From assembly GCF_023638055.1 (NCBI RefSeq), contig NZ_JAKRVY010000007.1, positions 1-64,000 of the forward strand: 64,000 nt of DNA, read 5' to 3'. The position numbers were made by a program, and so were the translations under genes. This document shows, piece by piece, positions 34,826 through 43,596 of this stretch. This DNA comes from Natranaeroarchaeum aerophilus. Lineage in GTDB: Archaea > Halobacteriota > Halobacteria > Halobacteriales > Natronoarchaeaceae. Below the pieces are notes generated by a model that was not told the origin of the DNA, ran no database searches, and worked only from the letters and a program-made list of their open reading frames with translations. Position 1 is the first letter of the stretch. The number at the start of each line of letters is the position of its first letter.

Positions 34826-35239
34826 ATGGAAGAACGAATCTCCGCACACGGTCACGAACACGTCAGCGCGGACCACGCCAGCACGTTCGAAGTAACCACC
34901 GACGACTTTCTCACGCCTGCGGGCGACTGTATTCTCGCAATCGAGGCGGACCGAGCGCCTGCTGATTTTGCCCCGAAGTTCGTCGATGCCTGCCAGGACG
35001 CCGACGCGACGATTACGGCGATGGTCGAGGTCGACGGGATGAGCCAATCAGTCACCGGTAGCGGCCATCCCGATCTCTCCTTCCAGAGCGAGCGTAGCGC
35101 CGTCATCCGCGCGAGCGATCACGTCGACGAGCGGACAGTGACAGTGAACGCCGATCACGGAGCGATCGGTATCGACGACGAACTCGTCGACGCGCTCGCT
35201 GCGGGCGCGGAACTAACGCTGACGCTCGCCGTCGAATAG
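34826..35239 (+). CDS. DUF371 family protein
   Basis: A 137-residue archaeal DUF371 protein. Typical blocks are ISAHGHEHVSADHASTFEVTT, then GDCILAIEADRAPADFAPKF and GSGHPDLSFQSERSAVIRASDHVDERTV. The family is conserved in Archaea with no known biochemical role. The ATG at 34826 is preferred to the GTG six bases upstream. It follows the zinc-finger microprotein gene on the same strand. Confidence 0.88.
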   Translation: MEERISAHGHEHVSADHASTFEVTTDDFLTPAGDCILAIEADRAPADFAPKFVDACQDADATITAMVEVDGMSQSVTGSGHPDLSFQSERSAVIRASDHVDERTVTVNADHGAIGIDDELVDALAAGAELTLTLAVE

Positions 35240-35409
35240 GTCCTACGGACTGACCGGACGACGACTACAGGTTTATGTCCGATTGGGCGGCCACAGCCGC
35301 CATGCTCCAGTAGAGCGCCGCGACGCCGGGCGAGGCGGGTGTGTGACGACCCGCGTCGCGGAACAAGTGTCACCTGTTCGCAATCCAGCAGCGTCCCTAT
35401 CGAGAGCAG

Positions 35410-36177
35410 CTACAGCCCGGTCGGCTCGTCGATGAACGTCGTTTCCAGTCCCCATTCCTCGGCGAGCGATTGCAGGTTCCGGACGCCGAACGTCTCCGTT
35501 GCGTAGTGGCCCGCGAGTACCAGATTGATCCCGAGTTCGCGGGCGAGGTGGTAGGCATGCTGCTTGCCCTCGCCAGTCACCAGCACGTCGGCACCGGTGT
35601 CCGCGGCGTCTTCGAGCCAGTCGACGCCGCTACCGGTGACGATTGCCACGTCCTCTACCTCCTCCGGGCCAAACGCGAACGTCTGGACATCACGGCCCCC
35701 GGTGTCGAGCGATGCGTTCAGCGTCTCGGCGACGTCCTCGACAGGTAGCGGTTCGCTCCGTCGGCCACGCTGGCCAATGTACTCCCCACCGATCGTTCCG
35801 AACGGCTCACGATCGGTCAGCTGCAGCAGATCAGCGATCCCCGCAGCGTTGCCCAGCTCCTGGTGGCCGTCGAGCGGGAGATGCGACACGTATAGCGCAA
35901 TGTCGTTCTCGATCAGCGCTTCGATCCGGTCATAGTCAGGGCCGGTGACGTGGTCGATCCCCCCGAAAACGACGCCATGGTGGGTCACCAGTACGTCCGC
36001 TCCTGCATCGGCGGCGCGCTCGATCGTCGCGACGCCCGCATCGACCGCGACGGCAACGTGCTCGACCGTCGCTTCCTCGGGGCCGACCTGCAAGCCGTTC
36101 GCACTCGCGTCGACGTCGGCGTACGCATCGGTATCGAGACGTTCGTCGTATCGCTCGACGAGTTCGGAGAGTTGCAT
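35410..36177 (-). CDS. Nif3-like dinuclear metal-centre protein
   Basis: A 255-residue Nif3/DUF34 family protein. The metal-binding region DVLVTHHGVVFGGID (paired His) and the later VLAGHYATETFGVRNL motif are visible, together with MQLSELVERYDERLDTD at the start. The family forms hexameric rings with a two-metal centre and is annotated as GTP cyclohydrolase 1 type 2, although the true reaction is unsettled. It lies upstream of nothing obvious; agmatinase follows on the same strand after a 42-base gap. Confidence 0.88.
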   Translation of the reverse strand: MQLSELVERYDERLDTDAYADVDASANGLQVGPEEATVEHVAVAVDAGVATIERAADAGADVLVTHHGVVFGGIDHVTGPDYDRIEALIENDIALYVSHLPLDGHQELGNAAGIADLLQLTDREPFGTIGGEYIGQRGRRSEPLPVEDVAETLNASLDTGGRDVQTFAFGPEEVEDVAIVTGSGVDWLEDAADTGADVLVTGEGKQHAYHLARELGINLVLAGHYATETFGVRNLQSLAEEWGLETTFIDEPTGL

Positions 36178-36219
36178 GACTATCAGTTGGAGAAGCGGGA
36201 GAAAGGGCGTTGTGGTCTT

Positions 36220-37026
36220 CTACTGGGTCGCGTGGGCGAACACGAACTCCCGGAGGAGCTTCGCACCGAGCGTCGCCGCCTGTCCGTCGTCGCGGTCGTT
36301 CACCTCGACGACGTCGAAGCCGACGGAGTGCGGGGCAATGGTACGAACCACATCGCGCATCTCACGGCTGGTCACGCCAAAGGGCTCCAGCGTTCCAGTC
36401 CCCGGCGCGTACGCCGGATCGGCGGCGTCGATGTCGACGCTCAGATAGACGTCCTCGCGGGCGAGCGACTCTGGGGGTATCCAGCCGTCGACGTCCTCAG
36501 GCGGGACGATGGTCACGTCGTCCTCCCTGGCCCGCTGCCATTCGTCTTCGCTTCCTGTTCTCGCGCCAAGGATAATCGCCTCATCGGCGACATCAAGGGC
36601 GTGCTGGGCGACCGTCGAGTGGCTCAATTCGTTACCGTCGTAGGCCTCTCGCAGATCGAGATGGGCGTCCAGACAGACGAACACGTCCGGATCGAGTGCT
36701 CGTATCGCCGCGATCGTGACCGTGTGTTCGCCCCCGAGGAGGAGCGGGACGGCGTCGTCCCACTCGACATCGGTCACGACGCCTTCGAGGTAGTCGAGGT
36801 ACTCTGCCGCGTTGTCCCAGGCGTGGACGTCCCCGTGGTCGTGGACGTCGAGCGAAGAAAAGTGAGCGTCGGTGTGAGGATCGTAGTCGTCGAAGGTCCG
36901 GGCGAACTGCCGGAGCCGGTCCGGACCGAATCGGGTGCCGGGCTGGAACGTCGTGGAGACGTCAAGCGGTGCGCCGACGATGACGTAGTCAGCGGCCTCT
37001 CGCTCGGCCACGGCACCGGGGAACAT
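36220..37026 (-). CDS. speB: Agmatinase/ureohydrolase, probably for aIF5A modification
   Basis: A 268-residue ureohydrolase with the binuclear Mn site: GGEHTVT (first His), CLDAHLDLREAYD (Asp-x-His-x-Asp) and LSVDIDAADPAYAPGTG (Asp-x-Asp). The family hydrolyses agmatine to putrescine and urea. The gene begins one base after the aIF5A stop. In haloarchaea, agmatine-based intermediates and this class of enzyme are implicated in making (deoxy)hypusine on aIF5A, so the pairing is functional as well as positional. Confidence 0.9.
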   Translation of the reverse strand: MFPGAVAEREAADYVIVGAPLDVSTTFQPGTRFGPDRLRQFARTFDDYDPHTDAHFSSLDVHDHGDVHAWDNAAEYLDYLEGVVTDVEWDDAVPLLLGGEHTVTIAAIRALDPDVFVCLDAHLDLREAYDGNELSHSTVAQHALDVADEAIILGARTGSEDEWQRAREDDVTIVPPEDVDGWIPPESLAREDVYLSVDIDAADPAYAPGTGTLEPFGVTSREMRDVVRTIAPHSVGFDVVEVNDRDDGQAATLGAKLLREFVFAHATQ

Positions 37027-37410
37027 CTACGACTCGATGATCTTGCGCTGGCTTTCCATCTCGAGATACTCGATCTCGTCGTCCGGTGAGAGGCTGACAT
37101 CGCCGGGCGTCTTGATCGTGATCGTCTCGTAGGTTTCCAGATCCATGACCTGTGCGACGTCCGCGCTCTCGACGCTGACGACCTGTCCCTGCTTCCGGTT
37201 GATGATCGGGACCCAGATCTTCGCATCGACCGGTTGAGAGAGGCTGCGCTTCTGGCCGTCGAAGACACCTTTGCCCTCGATTCGGGCCTTTGCACTGCCG
37301 TGTTTGCCCGGCTTGGCCGTGCTGTAGGCGGTGATCTTGCACGGTTCGTCGTCCATCATCAGGTAGTTACCTTCCTGCAGATCGCGGACTTCTTTCTGCG
37401 TTTTCGCCAT
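37027..37410 (-). CDS. eif5A: Translation factor aIF5A
   Basis: A 127-residue archaeal IF5A. The hypusination loop with the modified lysine is seen in [16 protein letters not shown]. An SH3-like N-terminal domain and an OB-fold C-terminal domain ([14 protein letters not shown] end) are complete. It helps the ribosome through difficult peptide bonds and termination. Start ATG at 37410 gives [19 protein letters not shown]. It is first in a two-gene unit with speB. Confidence 0.96.
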   Translation of the reverse strand: MAKTQKEVRDLQEGNYLMMDDEPCKITAYSTAKPGKHGSAKARIEGKGVFDGQKRSLSQPVDAKIWVPIINRKQGQVVSVESADVAQVMDLETYETITIKTPGDVSLSPDDEIEYLEMESQRKIIES

Positions 37411-38079
37411 ACCGGCGGATTAACAACCGAACGGTATAAACGGTTTGGAAACGCGGAGCGACGCGTTTCGGAGCGTTCTACCTGATATTTCGGGACGATG
37501 ACAGGGTCGCCGCTGCCGGGGCGCTGAAGGCCCTTGACTCCGTACGGACGGTCGATGACCGACGACCCCGAGCCAGCGGAGAATATAAGCGGTGGGGCCG
37601 CGGGTGGCGGCCAGCCCTCGACGTTCGCGCCGAGTGAGGCAGCAACCCGCGCCGAACGCGTGGTCGACCGACTGGGGGAACGGTACTGGCAGAAAGCCTA
37701 CGGTGGCCGCGATGGCTTCGAGTGTCTCGTGCGGACGATCCTCAGCCAGAACACGAGCGACAAAGCAAGCCAGCCCGCTCACGACGCGCTGATGGAGCGA
37801 TACGCCGCTACCGGGGCTGACCTCGCGAAGACGCTTGCGACGGCCGAGCGGGCGGAACTCGCCGAAACGATCAGCGGGGCGGGGCTGTACAACCAGAAAT
37901 CGCGCGTGATTCAGGACGTCGCCGAACTCGTCGTCGAGGAGTACGGCTCGGCGGACGCCTTCGACGCGTTCGTCCGGGAGGAGCCTCCCAGCGAGGTACG
38001 CGAGGTGCTACTGGAGATGCGTGGCGTCGGCCCGAAGACGGCCGATTGTGTGCTCCTTTTCGCGGGTGGGCGTGGCGGC

Positions 38080-38087
38080 GTCTTTCC
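38080..38087. other. attL core GTCTTTCC
   Basis: Left copy of the 8-bp crossover core. It encodes Val-Phe and the first two bases of a Pro codon in nth. The same 8 bp recurs at 62063-62070 in the same codon phase, where nth resumes. Sequence left of this copy is nth; sequence right of it is not. Confidence 0.88.
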
Positions 38088-38102
38088 ATCTGAGACGCCA
38101 TA

Positions 38103-38116
38103 TGTATGGTGTCACG
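38103..38116. repeat. Left arm-type direct repeat TGTATGGTGTCACG
   Basis: This 14-base sequence recurs at 62031-62044 with one change (TGTATGGTATCACG), in the same orientation. It lies 15 bases inside the left core; its partner lies 18 bases before the right core. In the excised circle the two would flank the core, as recombinase or Xis arm sites do. Confidence 0.6.
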
Positions 38117-38230
38117 ATGATAGCAAAGACGATTATAAAATCAAAAATAATTGAAGCTGTTGGTAAGTCAATATCAAATCGGGTATTTTATCTGTAGCAA
38201 TCCTGTCTAATAATCCGGCGTGATGCCGCT

Positions 38231-38470
38231 ATGCACGATAAAACCACCCGCGAGCGACAGCTGAAGTCCGAGATTCGGGCCGTAAAAGAAGCACTTGTTG
38301 TGGTCAAAGAAGACAATTCGCATCAGTATCCTCAGATGGTTGCTCAGGCGGAGCACATCCTTGCCCAGCATGATTCTGAGCATCTGATACAGGCAACAGA
38401 AGAAGCTCTAGAAGCGCACTTAGAGCGGCTTGAACGAGACCTTCAGCACGTTCGCGAGGGGTGGGATTGA
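38231..38470 (+). CDS. Small coiled-coil protein
   Basis: A 79-residue, wholly helical protein with no recognised family. Helices such as RERQLKSEIRAVKEALVVVKE and EEALEAHLERLERDLQHVREG indicate a coiled coil. It is the first gene at the left end of the element, and its stop lies one base before the start of the next membrane-protein gene, so the two form a unit. Function unknown. Confidence 0.6.
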   Translation: MHDKTTRERQLKSEIRAVKEALVVVKEDNSHQYPQMVAQAEHILAQHDSEHLIQATEEALEAHLERLERDLQHVREGWD

Positions 38471-38471
38471 G

Positions 38472-38867
38472 ATGGTGGACTTGTTGGATGTAACACTTGC
38501 TTTTGCATACGCTCCGACGTTTCTTTTTGGGTGGTATTTATCGCGTGAAACGAGTACATGGAACGCGATTATAACGAGTCTTATCTGGTTCCCGTTAATC
38601 TATCTCGGATTTTTCCGTATAACGTACGTCCTCATATCACTACCATTTATTGATGCGCTCGGATTCCTATACTTGCTCTCATACCCAGCAGCAGGCTTCG
38701 TATGGCTAATATTCGGAGCAGTTATTGGTAAAAAGTGGACGCCGATACTTATGGGTGCGTTTGGAACTCACTTGGGGCTCATATTTTGGATAATGTTTCC
38801 TCTGTGGCTATGTATGATGGGAGGCGCGATAATCGGCTTATTTACTTACAAAGAACAGCTCCCGTGA
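38472..38867 (+). CDS. Small integral membrane protein
   Basis: About 131 residues with four predicted membrane helices: TLAFAYAPTFLFGWYL, IITSLIWFPLIYLGFF, DALGFLYLLSYPAAGFVWLIFG, and GLIFWIMFPLWLCMMGGAIIGL. I prefer the ATG at 38472, because a longer start at 38430 would overlap the upstream gene by 41 bases. AT-rich codon use marks it as element DNA. The family is not recognised. Small membrane proteins next to defence cargo sometimes act as effectors, but nothing here proves that. Confidence 0.65.
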   Translation: MVDLLDVTLAFAYAPTFLFGWYLSRETSTWNAIITSLIWFPLIYLGFFRITYVLISLPFIDALGFLYLLSYPAAGFVWLIFGAVIGKKWTPILMGAFGTHLGLIFWIMFPLWLCMMGGAIIGLFTYKEQLP

Positions 38868-38995
38868 TGAGGAGCCTGAATGATAGGTTAGAGTTCGCAA
38901 ACAAACAAAGGTTGCAGTCGATGCACAGCTTGGCGTGATTACTGGGTCGTATAATTACTATATTGAGAAGGGTGGAAAAGTGTCGCCGGTCAAGT

Positions 38996-39919
38996 TTATT
39001 TATTGTTGATAGCAGCCATGATATTTCCTGTACGTTCTTCCATCTCTATCTCCTCACTTGATTCCATTATTTTATTGTATGCTACTAACATTTGATACCA
39101 GTAATTTTTAGTTCCTTTATGACATTCATCTGAGACTTCATTAGCTACGAATCCATACATGTCTGCTATTATTCTACTAGCTGTCTCTGGTTCAAGAGTA
39201 TATCCACCATCAGTAAGCGGTACATCTACGTCTTCCTTCATCCATTCACACGGAGACGAAATTCTAATTAAATGCTTCTTTGAAAAACCGAATTTTTTTG
39301 TATCCACCTCTGTTCGACTTTTAGCCATATCTGTCGTGTGTTTATCAATAGCATCTTTCAAAGATGGTATCTCAACTAATTCCTCGAAAACGGCGTTACA
39401 TTTTGTATATGAACTGGATTTAGCATATCCTATATCATCAGTCAGAATATCCAGTATGTCATCACGTTTTATCACGTCGGTCTCGTGTGTGTGCATCAAA
39501 ACGCTATATACTACGTCTGGTACATCTATTCCTGAAGTACCTTTGATGCAACTGAGGTCGTATTCATCTGGATTTATCGGTTCATCACCGGCTTTTTCTT
39601 GGAGTTCTGGATGTTCTTCACGCACATTACTCGTTTCTGAATTTTCATTTTCTGTATTCTCACCAGAATAAAGAGAAAATCCGTCTTTTCCTGAAACAGT
39701 CACGTTATGAATATCCTCTATCATCTGCATTAATTTACCACCCTCTTCTTCCGATACTGTATCTATTAGGTCATCTACGACCTGTCCTTGTTTATACGAA
39801 GAACCATACCATGATTCGGCGAGATTTTCTAACTGTTCGGCCTTTTCCTCGCTAATTCGAACGGTTTTTGGTACGCTACCTTGAGATTCTGTTTTATTTA
39901 CCTTATTTTGGTTTGTCAT
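38996..39919 (-). CDS. Unknown protein with RHH-like N-terminus, AT-rich gene
   Basis: A 307-residue protein of unknown family. Residues about 15-60 (VPKTVRISEEKAEQLENLAE, then YKQGQVVDDLIDTV) look like a ribbon-helix-helix DNA-binding domain. A low-complexity Asn/Glu/Ser segment follows, then a C-terminal domain. The gene is far richer in A and T than the core genes and uses rare AT-ending codons, pointing to a viral or plasmid origin. The ATG at 39919 is preferred to an upstream TTG. Replication-associated or regulatory roles are both possible. Confidence 0.6.
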   Translation of the reverse strand: MTNQNKVNKTESQGSVPKTVRISEEKAEQLENLAESWYGSSYKQGQVVDDLIDTVSEEEGGKLMQMIEDIHNVTVSGKDGFSLYSGENTENENSETSNVREEHPELQEKAGDEPINPDEYDLSCIKGTSGIDVPDVVYSVLMHTHETDVIKRDDILDILTDDIGYAKSSSYTKCNAVFEELVEIPSLKDAIDKHTTDMAKSRTEVDTKKFGFSKKHLIRISSPCEWMKEDVDVPLTDGGYTLEPETASRIIADMYGFVANEVSDECHKGTKNYWYQMLVAYNKIMESSEEIEMEERTGNIMAAINNK

Positions 39920-40313
39920 ACGCAATGTTATAACTATTTCAAAGAGTTATATATTTAATGCCGATTTAAAATTAATTGTGTCATAATAGTTTTATTTTAT
40001 TTTATATTAACATTAAATTTTTTATTAAATACTATAATAATAAAATATATTTGTATATTATTGTTTTTCTTATTGCTGTTAACATCAAACGGGTAGATAG
40101 AGACGTGCTAAGACTATATTAGAAATCACCCTCCGTTAAAATAAATAGCGCTACTCAGTTTACAGTGGATTTTCTTTTTATTCTAATTTCGTCCATAATC
40201 TCGGGTAAATCAAGACTTCTCCAAACGACAACTACTGCTACGTTTACCAAGCGTGATAACCGCTTAGAGCTATACCACTCCGTGTAACTCTCCTGGTGGC
40301 TCCCAGACAGTCC
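39920..40313. other. Very AT-rich gap in the element
   Basis: About 390 bases, with 39950-40080 composed largely of A and T (runs such as TTTTATTTTATATTAACATT). No protein-like frame was found. It sits upstream of the AT-rich unknown gene and downstream of the lipoprotein gene. It may be a promoter region, a remnant, or an origin-like unwinding element; no clear iterated repeats were picked out by eye. Confidence 0.4.
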
Positions 40314-42023
40314 TCACATATAGTACGTGATGTCGTTGGACGGGTCATCGTAGTCCCAATCCTCGTGGATATACCCCAGCTCGAACGGAGCGGAAGTCTC
40401 GATGTAGATGTATTTGCCATCATCCGCATCAATCTCCAGCGGCTCACAGCTCAACGGCGGCTTCTCGTAGAGGTCGTCCTCAACAATGCCATCGATTCCG
40501 AAATCATCGAAGTGGACAGCAGAGGTGACGTGGCCCGAATTGTCATTGGCATTGTATCGGCTGACATTTGGAATCGACGCAGCGTGCATAGTACAGTTGA
40601 ATGGCTCCTGCTCAAGCAACGCATTGCCAAGCACTGTGAAGTCCTTACAGTCACCGTATCCTCGTGCCAGCGTTTCTACAGGGTGTGCAGTCCCTGGTGC
40701 AAGGTAATTCCTATCCGGGCCGTCACCAATCTCCCACGTGTGATTCATGTACTGGATGAAATCAGCAACGAATCGCACTTGAGAGGGCGTGTCCGTCGCA
40801 CCGTATCCCTCACAGACATCACCGATTTGTCTCGCTACGTCCTGTACGATGTCGTGGTTGAGCACTTCATCTGCATTGATGAGGTCGTAGACATCTCGGG
40901 AATCGTTCCCACCAGTCTTGTGTGCCTCAGCCGTTGCTCTCGCTTCGTCTAACGTCTCGGTATCGAACTCGTACGAGACAGCCCAGACATTCTGCAGTTT
41001 CGTATCCATGTACCCATCTGGAGTCGTTGGAACGAATTCTGTACCATGGGGCGAGTAGCTTCGCGTGTTATTGGCTCTGTTACCCTTCTCTGCGAGTTCT
41101 TTGTTCACGTCGCTGAAGCGCCCGTAATGGGAGAGACGGGACATCCGACCCGTGATTGTGCCTCCACTCGAATCGACTTCCGTACGGTACGCATCCTCCA
41201 TTTCGTAGTTGTCCCAAGTCGCCGTCGCATTATACCCGCTGCCGAAATCATGATGGATGTATTCATCCGTGCCGACCCGAACCATCTGCGGGGTCTGCGT
41301 AATGACTTCACCACTTCGAGGGGAATGTGTCTTGTCGTCATCCCAGGTGAACGTGAACACGAACGGCTCATACAGGGGTGGCTCCCACTCTAGGTCGAAT
41401 TCCCAGATAGCCGAATCTCCATCTTCCCGTACAGTCTCATGTGCCCGGCTACCCTCTGTAGTTGTTGCAGGGTGTTCTGGGTCACTCGGTTTCTTGTCAT
41501 CCCCATACTCCATTCCAAATACGTTTTTCGGGAAGGTTTTGCTGGCGATGAGATTATCTGGCTCGAACCTATCCATCACGTAGCGCAGATTGTATCCCCC
41601 AGAACTACCAACCCACGTATCCGTCTCCTCTTCGTAACTTGCACCAGCTGCTTCTACACCTGCGAACTCCCATTCTCCGCTTTTCTCCGGTCCAACAGGC
41701 GTACAATGGACGTTAATATCGTAGTCTGCAACAGGGTTTACGCTCGCCTGTAGATAGACGGTGAGCATATCATCCGTTACATCCCGCACGTCAACGACGT
41801 ATAGATTGTGCCCCTTCACACGCTTTCCATCTTCAATCGGAATCCGGTTTTGGTTGTGGATATATTCTTCATTATCGAAATTCGTGGGAATTCTTTCTTC
41901 GCTCTCTTTTGTGTCGTTTTCTTCTTCTTCTCCTTCCACATCCTCTTCGAGAATGCCCATACAGCCAGCCAGTCCAGCTGCCGTTCCAGAGCCGAGCAGA
42001 CCGAGCAGGTTTCGTCTTTCCAT
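40314..42023 (-). CDS. Tat lipoprotein with transglutaminase-like domain
   Basis: A 569-residue surface lipoprotein. The signal MERRNLLGLLGSGTAAGLAGC has twin arginines and a lipobox, followed by an acidic linker. A beta-rich middle region precedes a C-terminal transglutaminase-like fold: the catalytic Cys in YGDCKDFTVLGNALL (about residue 459) and the His in SGHVTSAVHFDD about 39 residues later. Such domains act as proteases, crosslinkers or peptide-binding modules. An in-frame ATG at 42032 adds three residues. Two glycines and an Asp after Cys are as in the superfamily; the third triad residue was not fixed. Confidence 0.75.
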   Translation of the reverse strand: MERRNLLGLLGSGTAAGLAGCMGILEEDVEGEEEENDTKESEERIPTNFDNEEYIHNQNRIPIEDGKRVKGHNLYVVDVRDVTDDMLTVYLQASVNPVADYDINVHCTPVGPEKSGEWEFAGVEAAGASYEEETDTWVGSSGGYNLRYVMDRFEPDNLIASKTFPKNVFGMEYGDDKKPSDPEHPATTTEGSRAHETVREDGDSAIWEFDLEWEPPLYEPFVFTFTWDDDKTHSPRSGEVITQTPQMVRVGTDEYIHHDFGSGYNATATWDNYEMEDAYRTEVDSSGGTITGRMSRLSHYGRFSDVNKELAEKGNRANNTRSYSPHGTEFVPTTPDGYMDTKLQNVWAVSYEFDTETLDEARATAEAHKTGGNDSRDVYDLINADEVLNHDIVQDVARQIGDVCEGYGATDTPSQVRFVADFIQYMNHTWEIGDGPDRNYLAPGTAHPVETLARGYGDCKDFTVLGNALLEQEPFNCTMHAASIPNVSRYNANDNSGHVTSAVHFDDFGIDGIVEDDLYEKPPLSCEPLEIDADDGKYIYIETSAPFELGYIHEDWDYDDPSNDITYYM

Positions 42024-42172
42024 ACGTAGCATATACTGTCAGCTATCAATAAAGTATTGGATTTTATATTAACTCAGTATGGATTTACAAATACCACGCG
42101 CCTATGGGGGTCATCGGCTCTTGGACTTATCTTGGGTAACATATATGGGGCTTATTTAATTTATATAAGATA

Positions 42173-42757
42173 ATGAAATATAGTAATGTAGAAATAGACT
42201 GGATTTCACAATGGATTTTGAGTCATATCTGTGATTCAGATGGTTTTGAATCAACAAGTAGTATCGTAGCTGCACTAACAGTGTATGATGGTGTGACAGA
42301 GAACAAGGTCCGCCGCAGGCTCCGCCAGCTTCGCGGCGAAGGATTAGTAGTGTGTGAGACCGAGCACCGCGAGAACGTTGCTGACGCTAATTTGTACCAG
42401 ATGAATCCCAATGCTCTTGATGATTTAGATGGTCTCTCGTCACCACCTGATAGCTCTGATGGCGTTGGTGAGTTAGAGAGCAAAGTCCAAGAGCTACAAG
42501 TCGAAAACAACCGGCTTGAATCCGATGTACGTGAACTGCAATCACAACTGCAGTTGCTTCAGGACCATTTTAACAGCCGTGGAAGCGAGAGAATTGGTAG
42601 AATTGAAGAGAATCAAGACTATTTGATGGAGCACGCCGAGGTATCTGAGCTGCACCTTTTAGCAGCAGTGGAAATATTTAACGAACACAGTATCGATTTC
42701 GATGCATATCTTGATGAAGTGCGTGAGCAGTCTGACGTAGGGCCAAAAGAAGCCTAA
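42173..42757 (+). CDS. Winged-helix protein with coiled-coil tail
   Basis: A 194-residue protein divergent from the lipoprotein gene. Residues about 1-75 form a winged helix: ILSHICDSDGFESTSSIVAAL, then NKVRRRLRQLRGEGLVVCETE. A linker is followed by a coiled coil, ELESKVQELQVENNRLESDV and RELQSQLQLLQDHF, suggesting a dimeric regulator. TATA-like ATATATG at 42141-42147 lies about 28 bases before the ATG, so the transcript is probably leaderless. The target may be the lipoprotein promoter next door. Confidence 0.65.
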   Translation: MKYSNVEIDWISQWILSHICDSDGFESTSSIVAALTVYDGVTENKVRRRLRQLRGEGLVVCETEHRENVADANLYQMNPNALDDLDGLSSPPDSSDGVGELESKVQELQVENNRLESDVRELQSQLQLLQDHFNSRGSERIGRIEENQDYLMEHAEVSELHLLAAVEIFNEHSIDFDAYLDEVREQSDVGPKEA

Positions 42758-42791
42758 TAGGAGAACTATTCTTTTTTGTTGATTGGCTTTT

Positions 42792-43508
42792 TTATTCACT
42801 GTCTACCGATATAGCGGTGTGTCTGCTTCCACACGAACACGCATACCCGTCGTCGTCTTGTTCCAATAATATAAGATTATGTGAAATCTCACCCCCATTT
42901 GGACAGCGATAGTAGAGTTTTTTCAGAATCCAACCATGACCCAACTGACCGTGTGGGTCACTGCCATCAACCTCGTTGTAGTGGTTCGCACAGAGCTTCC
43001 ACTCTTGATGTGGATGGCCACGTTGGCTTGCTATTGTTCGAGCAGCAAGCTGATTGCAGCTCTCAGCTTGGCAGATGGGATAAATTGGAAGTATGTCCTG
43101 TCCAGAGTTAGTTTGGTCCGTTACCCCATTAACTGTATTCGAGACCCTCTCCAAACACTTGTCACAAAGGTCAACGGTCTCGTTGCCGCTCAAACCCACG
43201 TAATTACCTACTGGTGTCCCTGTTTGGATGGTCGAGTTTGTTTCTCTATTGGAGCTACACCAGTTACACCTGTCTTCACCGAGCAAATCGAAATCAAGGT
43301 CTGCATATTTGTAGTACGGACCAGCGTCATCAACGATGGTTACTACGCCTAAATGTTCAAGCGCGTGGAGTCTCTCACGTGCTTCTTTGTTGCTGATTCC
43401 AACAAAATCGGCAAGAGTCTTTGCTGTGAATTTCTCGCCGAAGTGGAATAACGCAACCGCCATCCGCTCACCAGGTGTCAGTTGTCGGTGGTAGTCGTGT
43501 TTAAACAT
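42792..43508 (-). CDS. Winged-helix/zinc-cluster protein
   Basis: A 238-residue protein. A winged helix at the N-terminus (AVALFHFGEKFTAKTLADFV, then NKEARERLHALEHLGVVTIV) is followed by Cys pairs in RCNWCSSN, DLCDKCLE, RCPNG and CSCGSRH, consistent with one or two zinc sites. It is the last of three overlapping genes; its ATG at 43508 lies inside the 31-codon gene's 3' end. Upstream in-frame codons to 43544 belong to that gene's region in another frame. The function is unknown; a DNA- or RNA-binding regulator is likely. Confidence 0.6.
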   Translation of the reverse strand: MFKHDYHRQLTPGERMAVALFHFGEKFTAKTLADFVGISNKEARERLHALEHLGVVTIVDDAGPYYKYADLDFDLLGEDRCNWCSSNRETNSTIQTGTPVGNYVGLSGNETVDLCDKCLERVSNTVNGVTDQTNSGQDILPIYPICQAESCNQLAARTIASQRGHPHQEWKLCANHYNEVDGSDPHGQLGHGWILKKLYYRCPNGGEISHNLILLEQDDDGYACSCGSRHTAISVDSE

Positions 43509-43596
43509 GTGCCTCCCCCCTGAGCATCTCTTTGAGTTCGGCATCGCCGTTGAGCTCTAACTCGACGGTGCCGCCCAGACAGTCGGTTGTACTCAT
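43501..43596 (-). CDS. 31-residue protein gene overlapping both neighbours
   Basis: A very short frame (MSTTDCLGGTVELELNGDAE...) lies exactly between two genes. Its ATG overlaps the upstream stop as ATGA, and its TAA overlaps the start of the next gene by 8 bases (ATGTTTAA). Such tight linkage is the pattern of translational coupling, which argues for real translation. The sequence has a beta-strand pair and a short helix and one Cys. It may be a structural microprotein or mainly a coupling device. Confidence 0.5.
   Translation of the reverse strand: MSTTDCLGGTVELELNGDAELKEMLRGEAHV

Larger units (their letters stand above)
37555..38154 (+). pseudogene. nth: Endonuclease III, 5' fragment cut by the element
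   Basis: This holds the N-terminal 177 codons of a normal archaeal endonuclease III, including ILSQNTSDK and the helix-hairpin-helix MRGVGPKTADCV with the catalytic lysine. The native frame ends at GGVFP (38080-38088); the next 22 codons are element sequence before a stop. The catalytic Asp (VDTHVHR) and the Fe-S cysteines lie on the other side, at 62063-62347. The product should therefore be inactive. The ATG at 37555 begins MTDDPEPAENI. Excision would restore the frame exactly. Confidence 0.93.

Noticed and set aside
38080-38200. tRNA attachment site at the left end
   Set aside because: No cloverleaf or tRNA 3' end is present; the repeated core is protein-coding nth sequence.
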